From positions 62,001-126,000 of the forward strand of contig JAGYJA010000002.1 of the NCBI GenBank assembly GCA_018402385.1: 64,000 nucleotides of DNA. The letters are read 5' to 3'. The stretch is from Flavobacteriaceae bacterium. GTDB taxonomy: Bacteria > Bacteroidota > Bacteroidia > Flavobacteriales > Flavobacteriaceae. Both the position numbers and the translations under genes were made by a program. The notes under the pieces are model-generated. The model did no database searches. It saw only the letters and a program-made list of their open reading frames with translations, and had not been told where the DNA came from. This document shows, piece after piece, positions 42,423 through 51,630 of the stretch. Numbering within the stretch: position 1 is the first letter of the stretch; each line of letters opens with the position of its first letter.

Positions 42423-43904
42423 TTAAACCGTTTTACCGGCAAGCATTTTTATTTTAATACTGAAAGCCGCAAAAAATAAAGTAGTAAACGGACTCAACCA
42501 GTTAAAAATAGCATACATAAAGTATTCGCCCACACCCACGCCTAAAACTCCACTGTGATAGGCACCACAAGTATTCCATGGAATGAGAACAGAAGTAACA
42601 GTTCCTGAATCTTCTAAAGTTCTACTTAAATTTTCAGGAGCCAGGCCTTTGTCTTCATAGGCTTTAGCAAACATTTTTCCGGGAACGACAATAGCCAAAT
42701 ATTGGTCTGAAGCTGTTACATTCAAAGCCAAACAACTCGCCACGGTACTTGCAAATAGACCAAATGTTGTATGAAACATTTTAAGGAGTGCATTGGTAAT
42801 TACTTTCAGTGCGCCAATGGCATCCATAATTCCGCCAAAAACCATCGCACAAATAATCAACCAAATGGTTCCCAACATACCACTCATCCCACCCGCAGAA
42901 AACAAGTCGGCTAGAATTTCATTATCAGTTGCTACAGCGGTATCAACCGTTATGGCATTCATTACTCCTTTATAGGCACTTTCAAAATTTAAAGTTTCTG
43001 AACCTCCAATCGTTGCCACAATTTGGGGTTGAAAAATAAGAGCCGCCAAGCCCGCTAATAAAGTTCCAATTAACAATGCAACAAGAGGAGAAGTCTTTTT
43101 GACAATGAGGATAATTACTATAAGTGGGACTACAAAAAGGATGGGGTTGATATTGAAAGCGGCATCAATAGAGGTCAAAATCGCTTCAGAATTAACAGCT
43201 CCGGTCGTATTTATATTTAGCCCAATGATTATAAAAATAATAAATGTAAGCACTATTGTGGGCACAGTGGTAAGGGTCATGTACCTGATATGAGTAAACA
43301 AATCGGTTCCTGCCATCGCCGGTGCCAGATTGGTTGTATCGCTCAAAGGCGAAAGCTTATCTCCAAAATAAGCCCCTGAAAGTATCGCCCCGGCAGTCAT
43401 TCCTAAAGAAATATCCAGTGCGCTTGCGATTCCAATTAATGCAATTCCCACGGTAGCTGAAGTCGTCCAGCTACTTCCCGTAGCAATCGAAATCACACAA
43501 CAAATCACAACACAAGAGGCTAAAAATATCGCCGGACTCAACACTTGCATCCCATAATAAATCATCGTTGGAATAATCCCACTCACCATCCAGGTGCCGG
43601 CTAAAGCGCCCACCATTAATAAAATAAGTATGGCCGTTGAGGTGGACTTTACGTTATCAGCAACAGCATCCAGCATGCTTTCAATGGACGTTTTGTTGAA
43701 ATAGCCCACAATAGCAGCAATGGCACCTCCAAGCAATAAAATAAATTGATTACTACCGGCCAGGGCATCGTCTCCAAAAGCATAAAAGACATTGTAAAAA
43801 AGCATGCCAATCAAGGCAACAACAGGAATCAAGGCTTCCCAAATGTTTAATTCTTTGTTTGAATGGACTTCTTTTTCTGAATCTACGTGACTTTTGTCTT
43901 TCAT
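42423..43904 (-). CDS. nhaC: Na+/H+ antiporter NhaC family
   Basis: A 493-residue inner-membrane protein with about 11-12 transmembrane segments. Typical NhaC blocks are MVGALAGTWMVSGIIPTMIY and TGSSWTTSATVGIALIGIAS, then GAYFGDKLSPLSDTTNLAPA and LNVTASDQYLAIVVPGKMFA. It ends with the loop EDSGTVTSVLIPWNTCGAYH. It exchanges sodium for protons in pH and salt control and suits a marine or salt-exposed organism. The start MKDKSHVDSEKEVHSNKELN is the first in-frame ATG; it precedes the first membrane segment by about 25 residues. Confidence 0.92.
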   Translation of the reverse strand: MKDKSHVDSEKEVHSNKELNIWEALIPVVALIGMLFYNVFYAFGDDALAGSNQFILLLGGAIAAIVGYFNKTSIESMLDAVADNVKSTSTAILILLMVGALAGTWMVSGIIPTMIYYGMQVLSPAIFLASCVVICCVISIATGSSWTTSATVGIALIGIASALDISLGMTAGAILSGAYFGDKLSPLSDTTNLAPAMAGTDLFTHIRYMTLTTVPTIVLTFIIFIIIGLNINTTGAVNSEAILTSIDAAFNINPILFVVPLIVIILIVKKTSPLVALLIGTLLAGLAALIFQPQIVATIGGSETLNFESAYKGVMNAITVDTAVATDNEILADLFSAGGMSGMLGTIWLIICAMVFGGIMDAIGALKVITNALLKMFHTTFGLFASTVASCLALNVTASDQYLAIVVPGKMFAKAYEDKGLAPENLSRTLEDSGTVTSVLIPWNTCGAYHSGVLGVGVGEYFMYAIFNWLSPFTTLFFAAFSIKIKMLAGKTV

Positions 43905-44070
43905 AAGGGTTGGTTTTGAAATGTAATTTTACAACATTATAGAAAACCAACCAAATGATTCATTTTAAAAGGTAATAAATTTTGTATAATTTGAAGTTTA
44001 TAGAAAATAAAGGGTAAATTTAAAAGCTCAGCATTATATGAAGTTGATAATATTATATTTAAAAATAAAA

Positions 44071-44108
44071 GCCACAAATGCACGGATAACTGTTGGTGCA
44101 TTAGTGGC
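44071..44108 (-). terminator. Terminator hairpin, GTGCATT/GCCAC palindrome
   Basis: Arms GCCAC-AAATGCAC and GTGCATTA-GTGGC pair around a 12-base loop, followed on the minus strand by a T-rich tract. It lies 19 bases past the stop of the PLP enzyme gene. Its arm sequence also occurs near 48865 and 49093. Confidence 0.65.
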
Positions 44109-44126
44109 TTAAAATTATTAACTAGA

Positions 44127-45329
44127 TTATTTTAAAATATTCACTTGTTGCATACACTTTTTCATTTCCTGATAGGTGCGTTCAATATCATTGTCCAAAC
44201 CTATAGAAAAACGAATCAGTCCATCAGTCAAGCCCATTTCCGCTTGTTCGTCTTCAGGAATTTCAGAAGAGGTCGAACTGCCCGGTGCGCTAAATAAGGT
44301 TTTGTAAAACCCTAAACTCACCGCCAAATAGCCAATGTTTTCTTTTTGCATCAATTCCATCAATTCATTGGCTTTATCCAGTGAGCCCACATCAATGGTA
44401 AGCATCCCTCCATAGCCATATTCGGCGTGCATCATTGAAGTGAACAAGTCGTGGCTGGGGTGTGACTTCAAACCGGGATAGACGGTTTTGATGCCGTCTT
44501 TTTCAAAACGGGCTGCGAGGTACATCGCGTTATGGCTGTGTTGTTTCATCCGGATGTGGAGGGTGCGCATATTTTTGAGAATGGAAGCGGCTCGCAGGCT
44601 GTCCATAGAAGCACCCAACAGCATACTCGCGCCATCGTTAACACTTCGCAAGTTGTCAATGAGTTCCTGAGTGCCGCAAACAACACCACCCATAGTGTCG
44701 CTGCTTCCGTTGATGAACTTGGTCAAACTGTGGATGACGATATCTGCGCCCAGTTGTTTCGGGGAAACCGAAAGGGGAGAGAAGGTATTGTCAACCACCA
44801 ACTGTATGTTGTGTTTTTTGGCTATTGCTGCCAGTCCGGGGATGTCAGCCACTTCCAGTAGTGGATTGCTCACGGTCTCGCAGAAGAGTATTTTAGTGTT
44901 GGCTGTGATGGCGGCTTCCACTTCGTCAAGCTTGGTGATGTTGACAAAGGTTGTATTCACCTGAAAGCGGGGCGCAAAATTTTTAAGAAACGCATAGGTT
45001 CCGCCATAGATGGTCCTGCTGGAAACCACGTGGTCACCGGCTCCGCACAGTTGCATAATCACCGGGGTGATGGCTCCCATACCGGTTGCTGATACGTTTG
45101 CTGCTTCGGTGCCTTCCATTGCGGCGAGTGCCTCACCCAGATAGAGGTTGGAAGGGGAGGAGTGACGCGAATATAAATAACAGCCATCTGCATTGCCTTC
45201 AAAGGTATCAAACATGGTTTTGGCCGAAAGAAAGGTATAAGTAGAAGAATCTGAAATGGAAGGGTTTACACCTCCAAATTCGCCAAAGTACTGTAAATCC
45301 TGAATGTTGTTTGCGGGTTTAAATTCCAT
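44127..45329 (-). CDS. PLP-dependent trans-sulfuration enzyme (methionine gamma-lyase / cystathionine gamma-synthase family)
   Basis: A 400-residue Cys/Met metabolism PLP enzyme. The PLP-binding lysine is in HSLTKFINGSSDTMGG (around residue 200). Other conserved blocks are YLYSRHSSPSNLYLGEALAA, SRTIYGGTYAFLKNFAPR and FCETVSNPLLEVADIPGLAA, then VVDNTFSPLSVSP. It may degrade methionine to methanethiol, alpha-ketobutyrate and ammonia, or act in cystathionine formation; the exact substrate cannot be read from sequence. It is divergent from an Lrp/AsnC gene (45526), a pairing that suggests control by that regulator in response to an amino acid. Confidence 0.88.
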   Translation of the reverse strand: MEFKPANNIQDLQYFGEFGGVNPSISDSSTYTFLSAKTMFDTFEGNADGCYLYSRHSSPSNLYLGEALAAMEGTEAANVSATGMGAITPVIMQLCGAGDHVVSSRTIYGGTYAFLKNFAPRFQVNTTFVNITKLDEVEAAITANTKILFCETVSNPLLEVADIPGLAAIAKKHNIQLVVDNTFSPLSVSPKQLGADIVIHSLTKFINGSSDTMGGVVCGTQELIDNLRSVNDGASMLLGASMDSLRAASILKNMRTLHIRMKQHSHNAMYLAARFEKDGIKTVYPGLKSHPSHDLFTSMMHAEYGYGGMLTIDVGSLDKANELMELMQKENIGYLAVSLGFYKTLFSAPGSSTSSEIPEDEQAEMGLTDGLIRFSIGLDNDIERTYQEMKKCMQQVNILK

Positions 45330-45525
45330 AGTAAAGGTTCCGTGTAAACGGAAGTATATTTTAAATGATTATTACTTGTTTTAATCCACCAAACATACAG
45401 AACAGCTGTACCAAAGTCAATGATTCTTGTCATATATAGTTTATTAATCTGTTAAAAGGCTAGATGATAGTTTTTATTTTGTTAGTTTTGTTTTTGAACA
45501 CCCTATCCATAGAAAATATATCCGT

Positions 45526-45987
45526 ATGGCTGCCATCGACTCCCTTGACAAAAAGCTCCTGAAACTGCTTCAGGAAAACAGCAAGCAAACCACCAAAGAA
45601 CTCTCCCTGCACCTCAACCTCTCAGTCACCGCAGTCTATGAGCGCATCAAGAAGCTCGAGAAAGCGGGTATCATCAAGGGCTATGTGGCGGTGATTGACA
45701 AGGAGAAAGTGGACAAGGCCTTTCTGGTGTTCTGTCAGATCAAACTTGTGCAGCATACCAAGGAATACCTCACCAAATTTGAAAGCGAAGTGATGGCACT
45801 CAGCGAGGTGATGGAGTGCTACCACATCAGTGGGGAGTATGATTACCTGCTCAAGATACTGGTGAAGGACATGCCGTCATTCCGGGAGTTTATGGTGACC
45901 AAGCTCACCACCTTGCAGCACATTGGAAGCACCCAGAGTTCGTTTAGTATCAACGAGGTGAAGTGTGAGACAGTTTTAAAAGTATAA
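45526..45987 (+). CDS. Lrp/AsnC family transcriptional regulator
   Basis: A 153-residue regulator. The N-terminal helix-turn-helix (about residues 5-50) reads DSLDKKLLKLLQENSKQTTK and LSVTAVYERIKKLEKAGIIK. The C-terminal AsnC ligand-binding (RAM) domain covers residues 65-150, with MECYHISGEYDYLLKILVKD in the dimer interface. Such proteins sense amino acids and bind upstream of a divergent target gene, here the PLP enzyme. The start MAAIDSLDKK is the first ATG after a TTAGTTTTG -7 like sequence in the shared 196-base upstream region. Confidence 0.93.
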   Translation: MAAIDSLDKKLLKLLQENSKQTTKELSLHLNLSVTAVYERIKKLEKAGIIKGYVAVIDKEKVDKAFLVFCQIKLVQHTKEYLTKFESEVMALSEVMECYHISGEYDYLLKILVKDMPSFREFMVTKLTTLQHIGSTQSSFSINEVKCETVLKV

Positions 45988-46082
45988 TTTCAGACAAATT
46001 ATCATCCGGTTTTTATCTCATCTATTTTCATAAATGTATTTTGTAATTTGTACTTTTGTATTCCAATTTTAAAATTACTTTC

Positions 46083-47489
46083 ATGAATTCATATGACGTT
46101 GCCATTATAGGATCAGGACCCGGAGGATATGTAGCCGCAATTCGCTGTGCACAACTGGGCATGAAAACCGCAATCATTGAAAAATACCCAACACTTGGTG
46201 GCACCTGCCTCAATGTGGGTTGTATTCCTTCTAAAGCGCTGCTTGATTCTTCACACCATTATGAAGATGCTCTCAAGCACTTTGAAGACCACGGTATTGA
46301 CATTCCCGGCGACATCAAGTTGAACTTTAAGCGTATGATTGAGCGCAAGCAGGATGTTGTGGATCAGAATACCAAAGGCATTGTCTATCTGATGGACAAA
46401 AACAAGGTGGACGTGTATGAAGGCTTGGGTTCGTTTAAAGACGCTACTCATATCAATATCAAGAAGAACGACGGCAAGACCGAAACCATCGAGGCCAAGA
46501 ACATCATCATTGCAACGGGGTCAAAACCGGCATCGCTTCCGTTTATCAAAATTGATAAAAAACGTATTATTACTTCTACTGAGGCGCTTTCGCTGAAAGA
46601 AGTCCCCAAACATATGATTGTGATAGGCGGTGGAGTCATTGGATTGGAATTGGGTCAGGTGTATCGCCGTCTGGGAGCTGAGGTGACCGTGGTGGAGTAT
46701 ATGGACCGCATTATTCCCACAATGGATAGCTCGCAAAGCAAGGAGCTTACCAAAGTCATGAAAAAGCAAGGAGTGAAATTTCTATTATCTCATAAAGTAA
46801 ATGGTGTTTCTGTGAAAGGAAAAGAAGTGACCGTTACAGCTAAAGATAAAAATGATAAAGATGTTACATTAACCGGAGATTACTGTTTAGTTTCTGTTGG
46901 GCGAAGACCGTTCACAGACGGACTCGCAGCCGATAAAGCCGGTATAAAAATATCAGAACGCGGTATGGTAGAGGTCAATGACCATTTACAAACCAACATT
47001 AAAAACATCTATGCCATTGGTGATGTGGTGCGTGGTGCCATGCTAGCGCACAAAGCCGAGGAAGAAGGCGTGTTTGTCGCCGAAACCATCGCCGGTCAAA
47101 AGCCGCATATTGACTACAACCTCATACCCGGTGTGGTTTATACCTGGCCTGAAGTAGCCTCCGTAGGTAAAACCGAAGAAGCACTTAAAGATTCCAAAGT
47201 GGAATACAAAGTGGGACAATTCTCCATGCGTGCCCTTGGTAGATCACGAGCAAGTGGTGATATGGACGGATTTGTAAAAATACTTGCCGATAAAAAAACT
47301 GATGAGGTGCTGGGCGTACATATGGTGGGAGCACGTGTGGCCGACCTGATTGCAGAAGCCGTTGTTGCGATGGAATTTCGTGCAAGTGCAGAAGACATTG
47401 CCCGAATGAGCCATGCACATCCCACGTATGCTGAAGCCGTTAAAGAAGCAGCACTCGCTGCAACTGCAGACAGAGCATTGCATAGCTAA
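46083..47489 (+). CDS. lpdA: Dihydrolipoyl dehydrogenase (E3)
   Basis: FAD- and NAD-dependent E3 subunit that reoxidises dihydrolipoamide in pyruvate and 2-oxoglutarate dehydrogenase complexes. I place the start at ATG 46083 (MNSYDVAIIGSGPGGYVAA), because upstream codons lack a suitable start or homology. The FAD loop is GSGPGGYVAAIRC, the redox pair is GGTCLNVGCIPSK (residues about 38-50), and the NAD loop is VIGGGVIGLELGQVYRRLGA. The C-terminal catalytic His-Glu region is SHAHPTYAEAVKEA. The length of 468 residues is normal. A terminator follows at 47518. Confidence 0.96.
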   Translation: MNSYDVAIIGSGPGGYVAAIRCAQLGMKTAIIEKYPTLGGTCLNVGCIPSKALLDSSHHYEDALKHFEDHGIDIPGDIKLNFKRMIERKQDVVDQNTKGIVYLMDKNKVDVYEGLGSFKDATHINIKKNDGKTETIEAKNIIIATGSKPASLPFIKIDKKRIITSTEALSLKEVPKHMIVIGGGVIGLELGQVYRRLGAEVTVVEYMDRIIPTMDSSQSKELTKVMKKQGVKFLLSHKVNGVSVKGKEVTVTAKDKNDKDVTLTGDYCLVSVGRRPFTDGLAADKAGIKISERGMVEVNDHLQTNIKNIYAIGDVVRGAMLAHKAEEEGVFVAETIAGQKPHIDYNLIPGVVYTWPEVASVGKTEEALKDSKVEYKVGQFSMRALGRSRASGDMDGFVKILADKKTDEVLGVHMVGARVADLIAEAVVAMEFRASAEDIARMSHAHPTYAEAVKEAALAATADRALHS

Positions 47490-47517
47490 GTTTCATTTCA
47501 ATTTAAACACATTAATG

Positions 47518-47554
47518 CCCGAGAGAATTTTCCAATTCTTTCGGGTGTTTTTTT
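47518..47554 (+). terminator. Rho-independent terminator after lpdA
   Basis: Hairpin CCCGAGAGAATT / AATTCTTTCGGG (47518-47545) followed by a T tract, located 29 bases after the lpdA stop. Confidence 0.85.
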
Positions 47555-47925
47555 ACTTACATTTATGTTTACCTTTTTTTAATTTTAGCTTAAAAAAGAG
47601 GGCGGAGTTCTTTTGTATTTTGTGAGGGTATTTTGAGTCATTTTAAGATTTTAGAATAATAGCGACCTAATTATATATTGGACATAAGATTTCAAGACTT
47701 AAGACGTAAGACTAAAAAATAAAAATATTGAATATTAATAAATTAAAAAAAAAATGCAAGTCCTAAGTCATATGTCTTGAAGTCCTAAGTCAACGTCCTA
47801 AAGTTCAATCCTAAAATAATCAATGCTTCTAAATGAGCTAATAAAACCAATAGATTGCCCAGACTTTACACTAATGTTTAGGACGCTAATGATTTCAGAA
47901 TTTTAATTTCAAAAAATAATAACCA
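47555..47925. repeat. Intergenic region with imperfect 'ACTTAAGAC'/'AAGTCCTAAGTC' repeats
   Basis: No gene is supported. The stretch 47680-47810 holds repeated short motifs such as AAGACTTAAGACGTAAGACT and TCCTAAGTC, arranged in both orientations (CTTAAG / GACTTAGGA). This looks like an intergenic repeat and could form a weak hairpin, but no known family is claimed. Confidence 0.5.
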
Positions 47926-48834
47926 ATGTACAAATACTTCTTCATTATGTTTAGCACTTTTATTTTAACAGCACAAGACAAACCCGATATAAAAACAATG
48001 CCGGTTCAAAAAGACAAATATGAATTTGATTTGCAAGGGCATCGCGGCGCCAGGGGGTTGGCGCCTGAAAATAGCTTACAAGGTTTTGTGAAGGCGTTTA
48101 ATCTGGGTGTAAACACATTGGAAATGGATGTTGTGATTACCAAAGATAAACAAGTGGTGGTCTCCCATGAGCCCTGGATGCACTCCAATATATGCAAACA
48201 ACCTGATGGATCATTGATTTCCAAAGAAGCTGAAAGGTCATTCAATATTTATGAAATGACCTATCAAGAGGTGAAGCAATTTGATTGCGGAACACTTTAT
48301 TTTGATCAATTTCCGGAACAAGAATTGACTTTTGCTCAAAAACCTTTGCTAAAGGATGTTTTGCAAATGATGGATAGTTTAGCAAAAAACCACGGCAGAA
48401 AAATCTATTACAATATCGAACTCAAAAGCCTGCCTGAAGGAGATGGTGTTTTTCATCCCACACCCGAAGAATTTTCAGAACTGGTCGTCAACTTGATTGC
48501 GTCTGAAAGTAATTTGGAACGAGTGAGTTTACAGAGTTTTGATTTTAGAATCCTCAACTACCTTCATCAAAATTATCCGGAAATCGCTCTCGCTGCTTTG
48601 GTGTATGAGGAAACATTTGAAGATGCATTTGCCAGATTGGGTTTTACGCCTGCTATATACAGTCCTTATTTTAAGCAAGTAGATAAAAAGCTGGTGAAAA
48701 AAGTGCACGCAGAAGGAATGAAGCTAATTCCCTGGACAGTCAATGAAGTTGCTGATATGAAACGCTTACTCAAACAAGGTGTTGACGGACTCATTACCGA
48801 TTATCCAGATCGGGCTGTTTTATTGAGAAAGTAA
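47926..48834 (+). CDS. Glycerophosphodiester phosphodiesterase, exported
   Basis: A 302-residue GDPD-family enzyme that hydrolyses glycerophosphodiesters to glycerol-3-phosphate and alcohol. The N-terminus MYKYFFIMFSTFILTAQD is a signal peptide. The GDPD core starts LQGHRGARGLAPENSLQGFV with catalytic His and the R-E pair, then TLEMDVVITKDKQVVVSHEP with the metal ligands E, D and second His. It ends HAEGMKLIPWTVNEVADMKR and GVDGLITDYPDRAVL. It is located in the periplasm, or anchored. The start at ATG 47926 gives a complete signal peptide. Confidence 0.93.
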   Translation: MYKYFFIMFSTFILTAQDKPDIKTMPVQKDKYEFDLQGHRGARGLAPENSLQGFVKAFNLGVNTLEMDVVITKDKQVVVSHEPWMHSNICKQPDGSLISKEAERSFNIYEMTYQEVKQFDCGTLYFDQFPEQELTFAQKPLLKDVLQMMDSLAKNHGRKIYYNIELKSLPEGDGVFHPTPEEFSELVVNLIASESNLERVSLQSFDFRILNYLHQNYPEIALAALVYEETFEDAFARLGFTPAIYSPYFKQVDKKLVKKVHAEGMKLIPWTVNEVADMKRLLKQGVDGLITDYPDRAVLLRK

Positions 48835-49122
48835 AATCTTTGATAAAAATAGCCATTTTAAAAAGCCACGAATGCACTAATGTTTATTCAAATAAAACAC
48901 TGATTGTTGTTCGGTAAAAAAAAATATAGAATTATCTGGAAGTGTTTAATTACAAGACTTTAATAATATAACGCCCCGTTGGGGTTTACTTTTTTTTACC
49001 GGTATTTTTTCATTTTTTTTGCCCGTTAATTGTGAGCGACATATGTTATGTATCCAATGTTAATCGGAAGAAGGTTTAAAACAATATATTCGTGCATTCG
49101 TGGCGTTTCATTTCAAACTTAA
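48835..49122. other. Intergenic gap with GCCACGAATGCAC repeats
   Basis: AT-rich, without gene. It contains GCCACGAATGCAC at about 48865 and its inverse GTGCATTCGTGGC at about 49092; see findings. Confidence 0.5.
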
Positions 49123-49160
49123 CAAAAAAACAAAAACCCCTTCAGTAAAAACCAAAGGGG
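49123..49160 (-). terminator. Terminator of the TonB-receptor gene
   Basis: Hairpin with arms CCCCTT / AAGGGG (49137-49142 and 49155-49160), followed on the minus strand by a T-rich tract, 26 bases after the stop of the receptor gene. Confidence 0.75.
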
Positions 49161-49185
49161 TTGAGGCAACATAAATTAACTAACA

Positions 49186-51417
49186 CTAAAATGAGTACCC
49201 AATTCCGGCATTGATCATAAACGGAGCTCCCGGTCTCATACCTGCGGGAAGCCTTGCTACGTCATAAGTCGTGTCAAACAGGTTGTTGATATTTGTAAAC
49301 ACGGTGATGCGCGGAGAATAAAAATATTTTGCTGAAAGATCAACGATAAAATGGCTGCCCACTTCAAACTCCTGTGGGATACTACCGGTGCCCGCTTCTG
49401 TTCTGAAGGCATCAGTATATCTACCACTTAGGCTAACATTAAAGATCGAATTTTCTAAAGCTGCCGTGATGTTAAACTGGTTTTTTGCAATGTAAGGGAT
49501 TTGATCTCCATCTTCCACCTCGCCAAAAATTCCTGCTGTGCTGGCAAAATCTGTTTGAAAACGCGCATCAGTCAAGGTATAAGAAAGTGTAATGGGAAGT
49601 TTTAATTTGCTTTGGCTACTGCTTAAAACATCATAGTTTATTAAAAGTTCAATTCCTTTAACAATAGCTTGACCGGCGTTGAATTGATCCAAACTCCCTG
49701 TTCCGCCAGATGCGGCCAGATCACTCCCCAATAGATTGTCATAATCGTTGTAGAAGCCCACAAGTTCACCTTTCAATCCTTTATAATCAAAACGCGTTCC
49801 CAGTTCGAGATTCACACTTTGTTCCGGTTCGCTGCCTTCGGTAGTTCCCGGAGGTGCAAAGCCCTTATGCACACCACCAAAAATTGAAAAGTCATTTGAA
49901 AAGCGATAGTTTGCACCAATTCCGGGAATCCAGACATCCACTTTATTTTGGGCTGTGGAAAGTTCAAAACCGTTTCTATTGGGGTCGTTTTTGCCGTAAT
50001 CATTTCGTGTAAACGTCATATTTTCATAACGCAATCCGGGAGTAAGCGTAAGTTTGTTGACCGTGATTTTATATAAAAGGTGTGCAGCAATGGCTTCTGC
50101 GCTGGTGATTCGGTTAGCGTCACTTCCTTTTAGAGCAACCGTTGTGCGAATCATTTCGCGATTTTGAATGGCATACTTGTCTTTCCACTGAAAGCGGTCT
50201 TCAGAATCTTCGTGATAACGCAAACCAATTTCAAGGTCTTGCAGCACGGTATTACCAAAATTGATATTAGCCACAGTTTGAATCCCTTTAGCTTCATAAG
50301 CTCTGTTGTTTGCTTTAACGCCAAAAACATCATCTGCTGTGTTTGAATTTCCTAAGAGCGCATTGTACTCGTTCACAAATTCATCGGGTCTTGCTAGTAC
50401 ATTTGAGATGCTTACACGTCCTGAAAGGTCAACATCATCAAGCTTATACCAGTTGCGGCTGAAGTTGTTTTTATAAGCTGTAGTTCTAATGTTTACATTT
50501 CTAAGAGGCTTGATTAAATGGTCCAGTTGGATTTGCCAGTGTTCTGTATCCATTCTGTCTGCTCCAGAAGCGATGTATCGGCGGAAAGGATTGTCATTAT
50601 AATCTTCCTGTGTTAGGCCAAGATAGGTTTCGTTTGAAATTTCTTCAGAATATTGAAGTTTGAACTGTAAAGATTGATAGACTTTGGCATCGCTGTTTGT
50701 GTTTACACGAAATTTCCCCAGATAATCACTTTTATCAAAACCGGTATTGCCTCCGCCGTCAAGACTCTTGAAACCGTCTGAATTATAATTGTAGTATTGT
50801 GTCACAAAACCAAAATTTTCTCGTGAATCCCCAAAAGTGGCTTCAGTATTTCGGGAGTTGTAGTTTCCATAAGAAAACTGTGCATTACCTGACAATGTCT
50901 TTGGAATTGATTTTGAGACTAGATTGATTGCACCACCCGTAGTATAAGGGCCATATTGAATTTGGCTACTTCCTTTTAATACTTCGATGGCTTCAATGCG
51001 ACCCACTGTTGGGAAATAATAAGCTGCTGGTGCGCTATATGGGGCAGGGGCAATCAAAACACCGTCTTCCATTAAGGTGATTTTTGAACTTCTTTCCGGC
51101 GAGGTTCCTCTTAAGCTGATATTGGGGCGAAGACCAAAACCATCCTCTTCAAATAGATTTACTCCGGGGACCGCTCGCAGTACTTTATTAACATCTGTAT
51201 ATCCAAATTGCTGTAAATCCTGTGGAGATAAATAGTATGCTGAACCAGTGCGGTTTCTAATTTCAAATTTACTTCCCAAGATATTACTGGAGAGAAATAT
51301 TTCATTAAGAATTTCAGGTTCATCAGCTTTTTTGATGGAATCGTTTTGGGTTTCAACTTGTGTATATCCCAGAAATGGAATCAGTGCAGCACAAGTAATG
51401 GTTAGTAGTTTACGCAT
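49186..51417 (-). CDS. TonB-dependent outer-membrane receptor (FecA/siderophore-like)
   Basis: A 743-residue outer-membrane transporter. Signal peptide MRKLLTITCAALIPFLGYTQ. The plug domain (residues about 40-170) has YLSPQDLQQFGYTDVNKVLR, AVPGVNLFEEDGFGLRPNIS and LRGTSPERSSKITLMEDGVL, then EVLKGSSQIQYGPYTTGGAI. The barrel fills the rest and ends INNLFDTTYDVARLPAGM and AGIGYSF, with the final aromatic required for insertion. The plug resembles ferric-citrate type receptors (FecA-like), so iron or siderophore uptake is likely, but the substrate is not visible. No anti-sigma signalling domain is present in this short N-terminus. A terminator lies downstream. Confidence 0.93.
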   Translation of the reverse strand: MRKLLTITCAALIPFLGYTQVETQNDSIKKADEPEILNEIFLSSNILGSKFEIRNRTGSAYYLSPQDLQQFGYTDVNKVLRAVPGVNLFEEDGFGLRPNISLRGTSPERSSKITLMEDGVLIAPAPYSAPAAYYFPTVGRIEAIEVLKGSSQIQYGPYTTGGAINLVSKSIPKTLSGNAQFSYGNYNSRNTEATFGDSRENFGFVTQYYNYNSDGFKSLDGGGNTGFDKSDYLGKFRVNTNSDAKVYQSLQFKLQYSEEISNETYLGLTQEDYNDNPFRRYIASGADRMDTEHWQIQLDHLIKPLRNVNIRTTAYKNNFSRNWYKLDDVDLSGRVSISNVLARPDEFVNEYNALLGNSNTADDVFGVKANNRAYEAKGIQTVANINFGNTVLQDLEIGLRYHEDSEDRFQWKDKYAIQNREMIRTTVALKGSDANRITSAEAIAAHLLYKITVNKLTLTPGLRYENMTFTRNDYGKNDPNRNGFELSTAQNKVDVWIPGIGANYRFSNDFSIFGGVHKGFAPPGTTEGSEPEQSVNLELGTRFDYKGLKGELVGFYNDYDNLLGSDLAASGGTGSLDQFNAGQAIVKGIELLINYDVLSSSQSKLKLPITLSYTLTDARFQTDFASTAGIFGEVEDGDQIPYIAKNQFNITAALENSIFNVSLSGRYTDAFRTEAGTGSIPQEFEVGSHFIVDLSAKYFYSPRITVFTNINNLFDTTYDVARLPAGMRPGAPFMINAGIGYSF

Positions 51418-51563
51418 TATTATTATTTAGACTTATTATAAATAGTTGTTAATTTCAGGCGCAAAAATAAAACCAATGGTTTGATTGAACAAGTTTATTT
51501 AGATTAAATTTAAATAATAATAGTGTTAAAGTTTCTAAGAATTTCATTTTCAAATAGCTCCAA

Positions 51564-51592
51564 TAAAAAAGCCTGCTTCTAAACAGGCTTTT
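51564..51592 (-). terminator. Terminator downstream of the M1 peptidase gene
   Basis: Stem AGCCTG / CAGGCT (51570-51575, 51584-51589) with the minus-strand T run to the left, 39 bases after the stop. Confidence 0.75.
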
Positions 51593-51630
51593 CAATTAAA
51601 ATATTCTATTGTGATGGTTGATTTTTAATT

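Noticed and set aside
42793-43293. Open frames opposite to nhaC
   Set aside because: They are antisense to a well-supported transporter gene and have no recognisable content.
46056-46082. Upstream in-frame non-ATG start for lpdA
   Set aside because: The added nine residues have no counterpart in the family, while ATG 46083 starts exactly before the FAD-binding strand.
47680-47810. CRISPR-like repeats
   Set aside because: The short words vary in length and spacing and lack constant-size unique spacers; no cas genes are present in the window.
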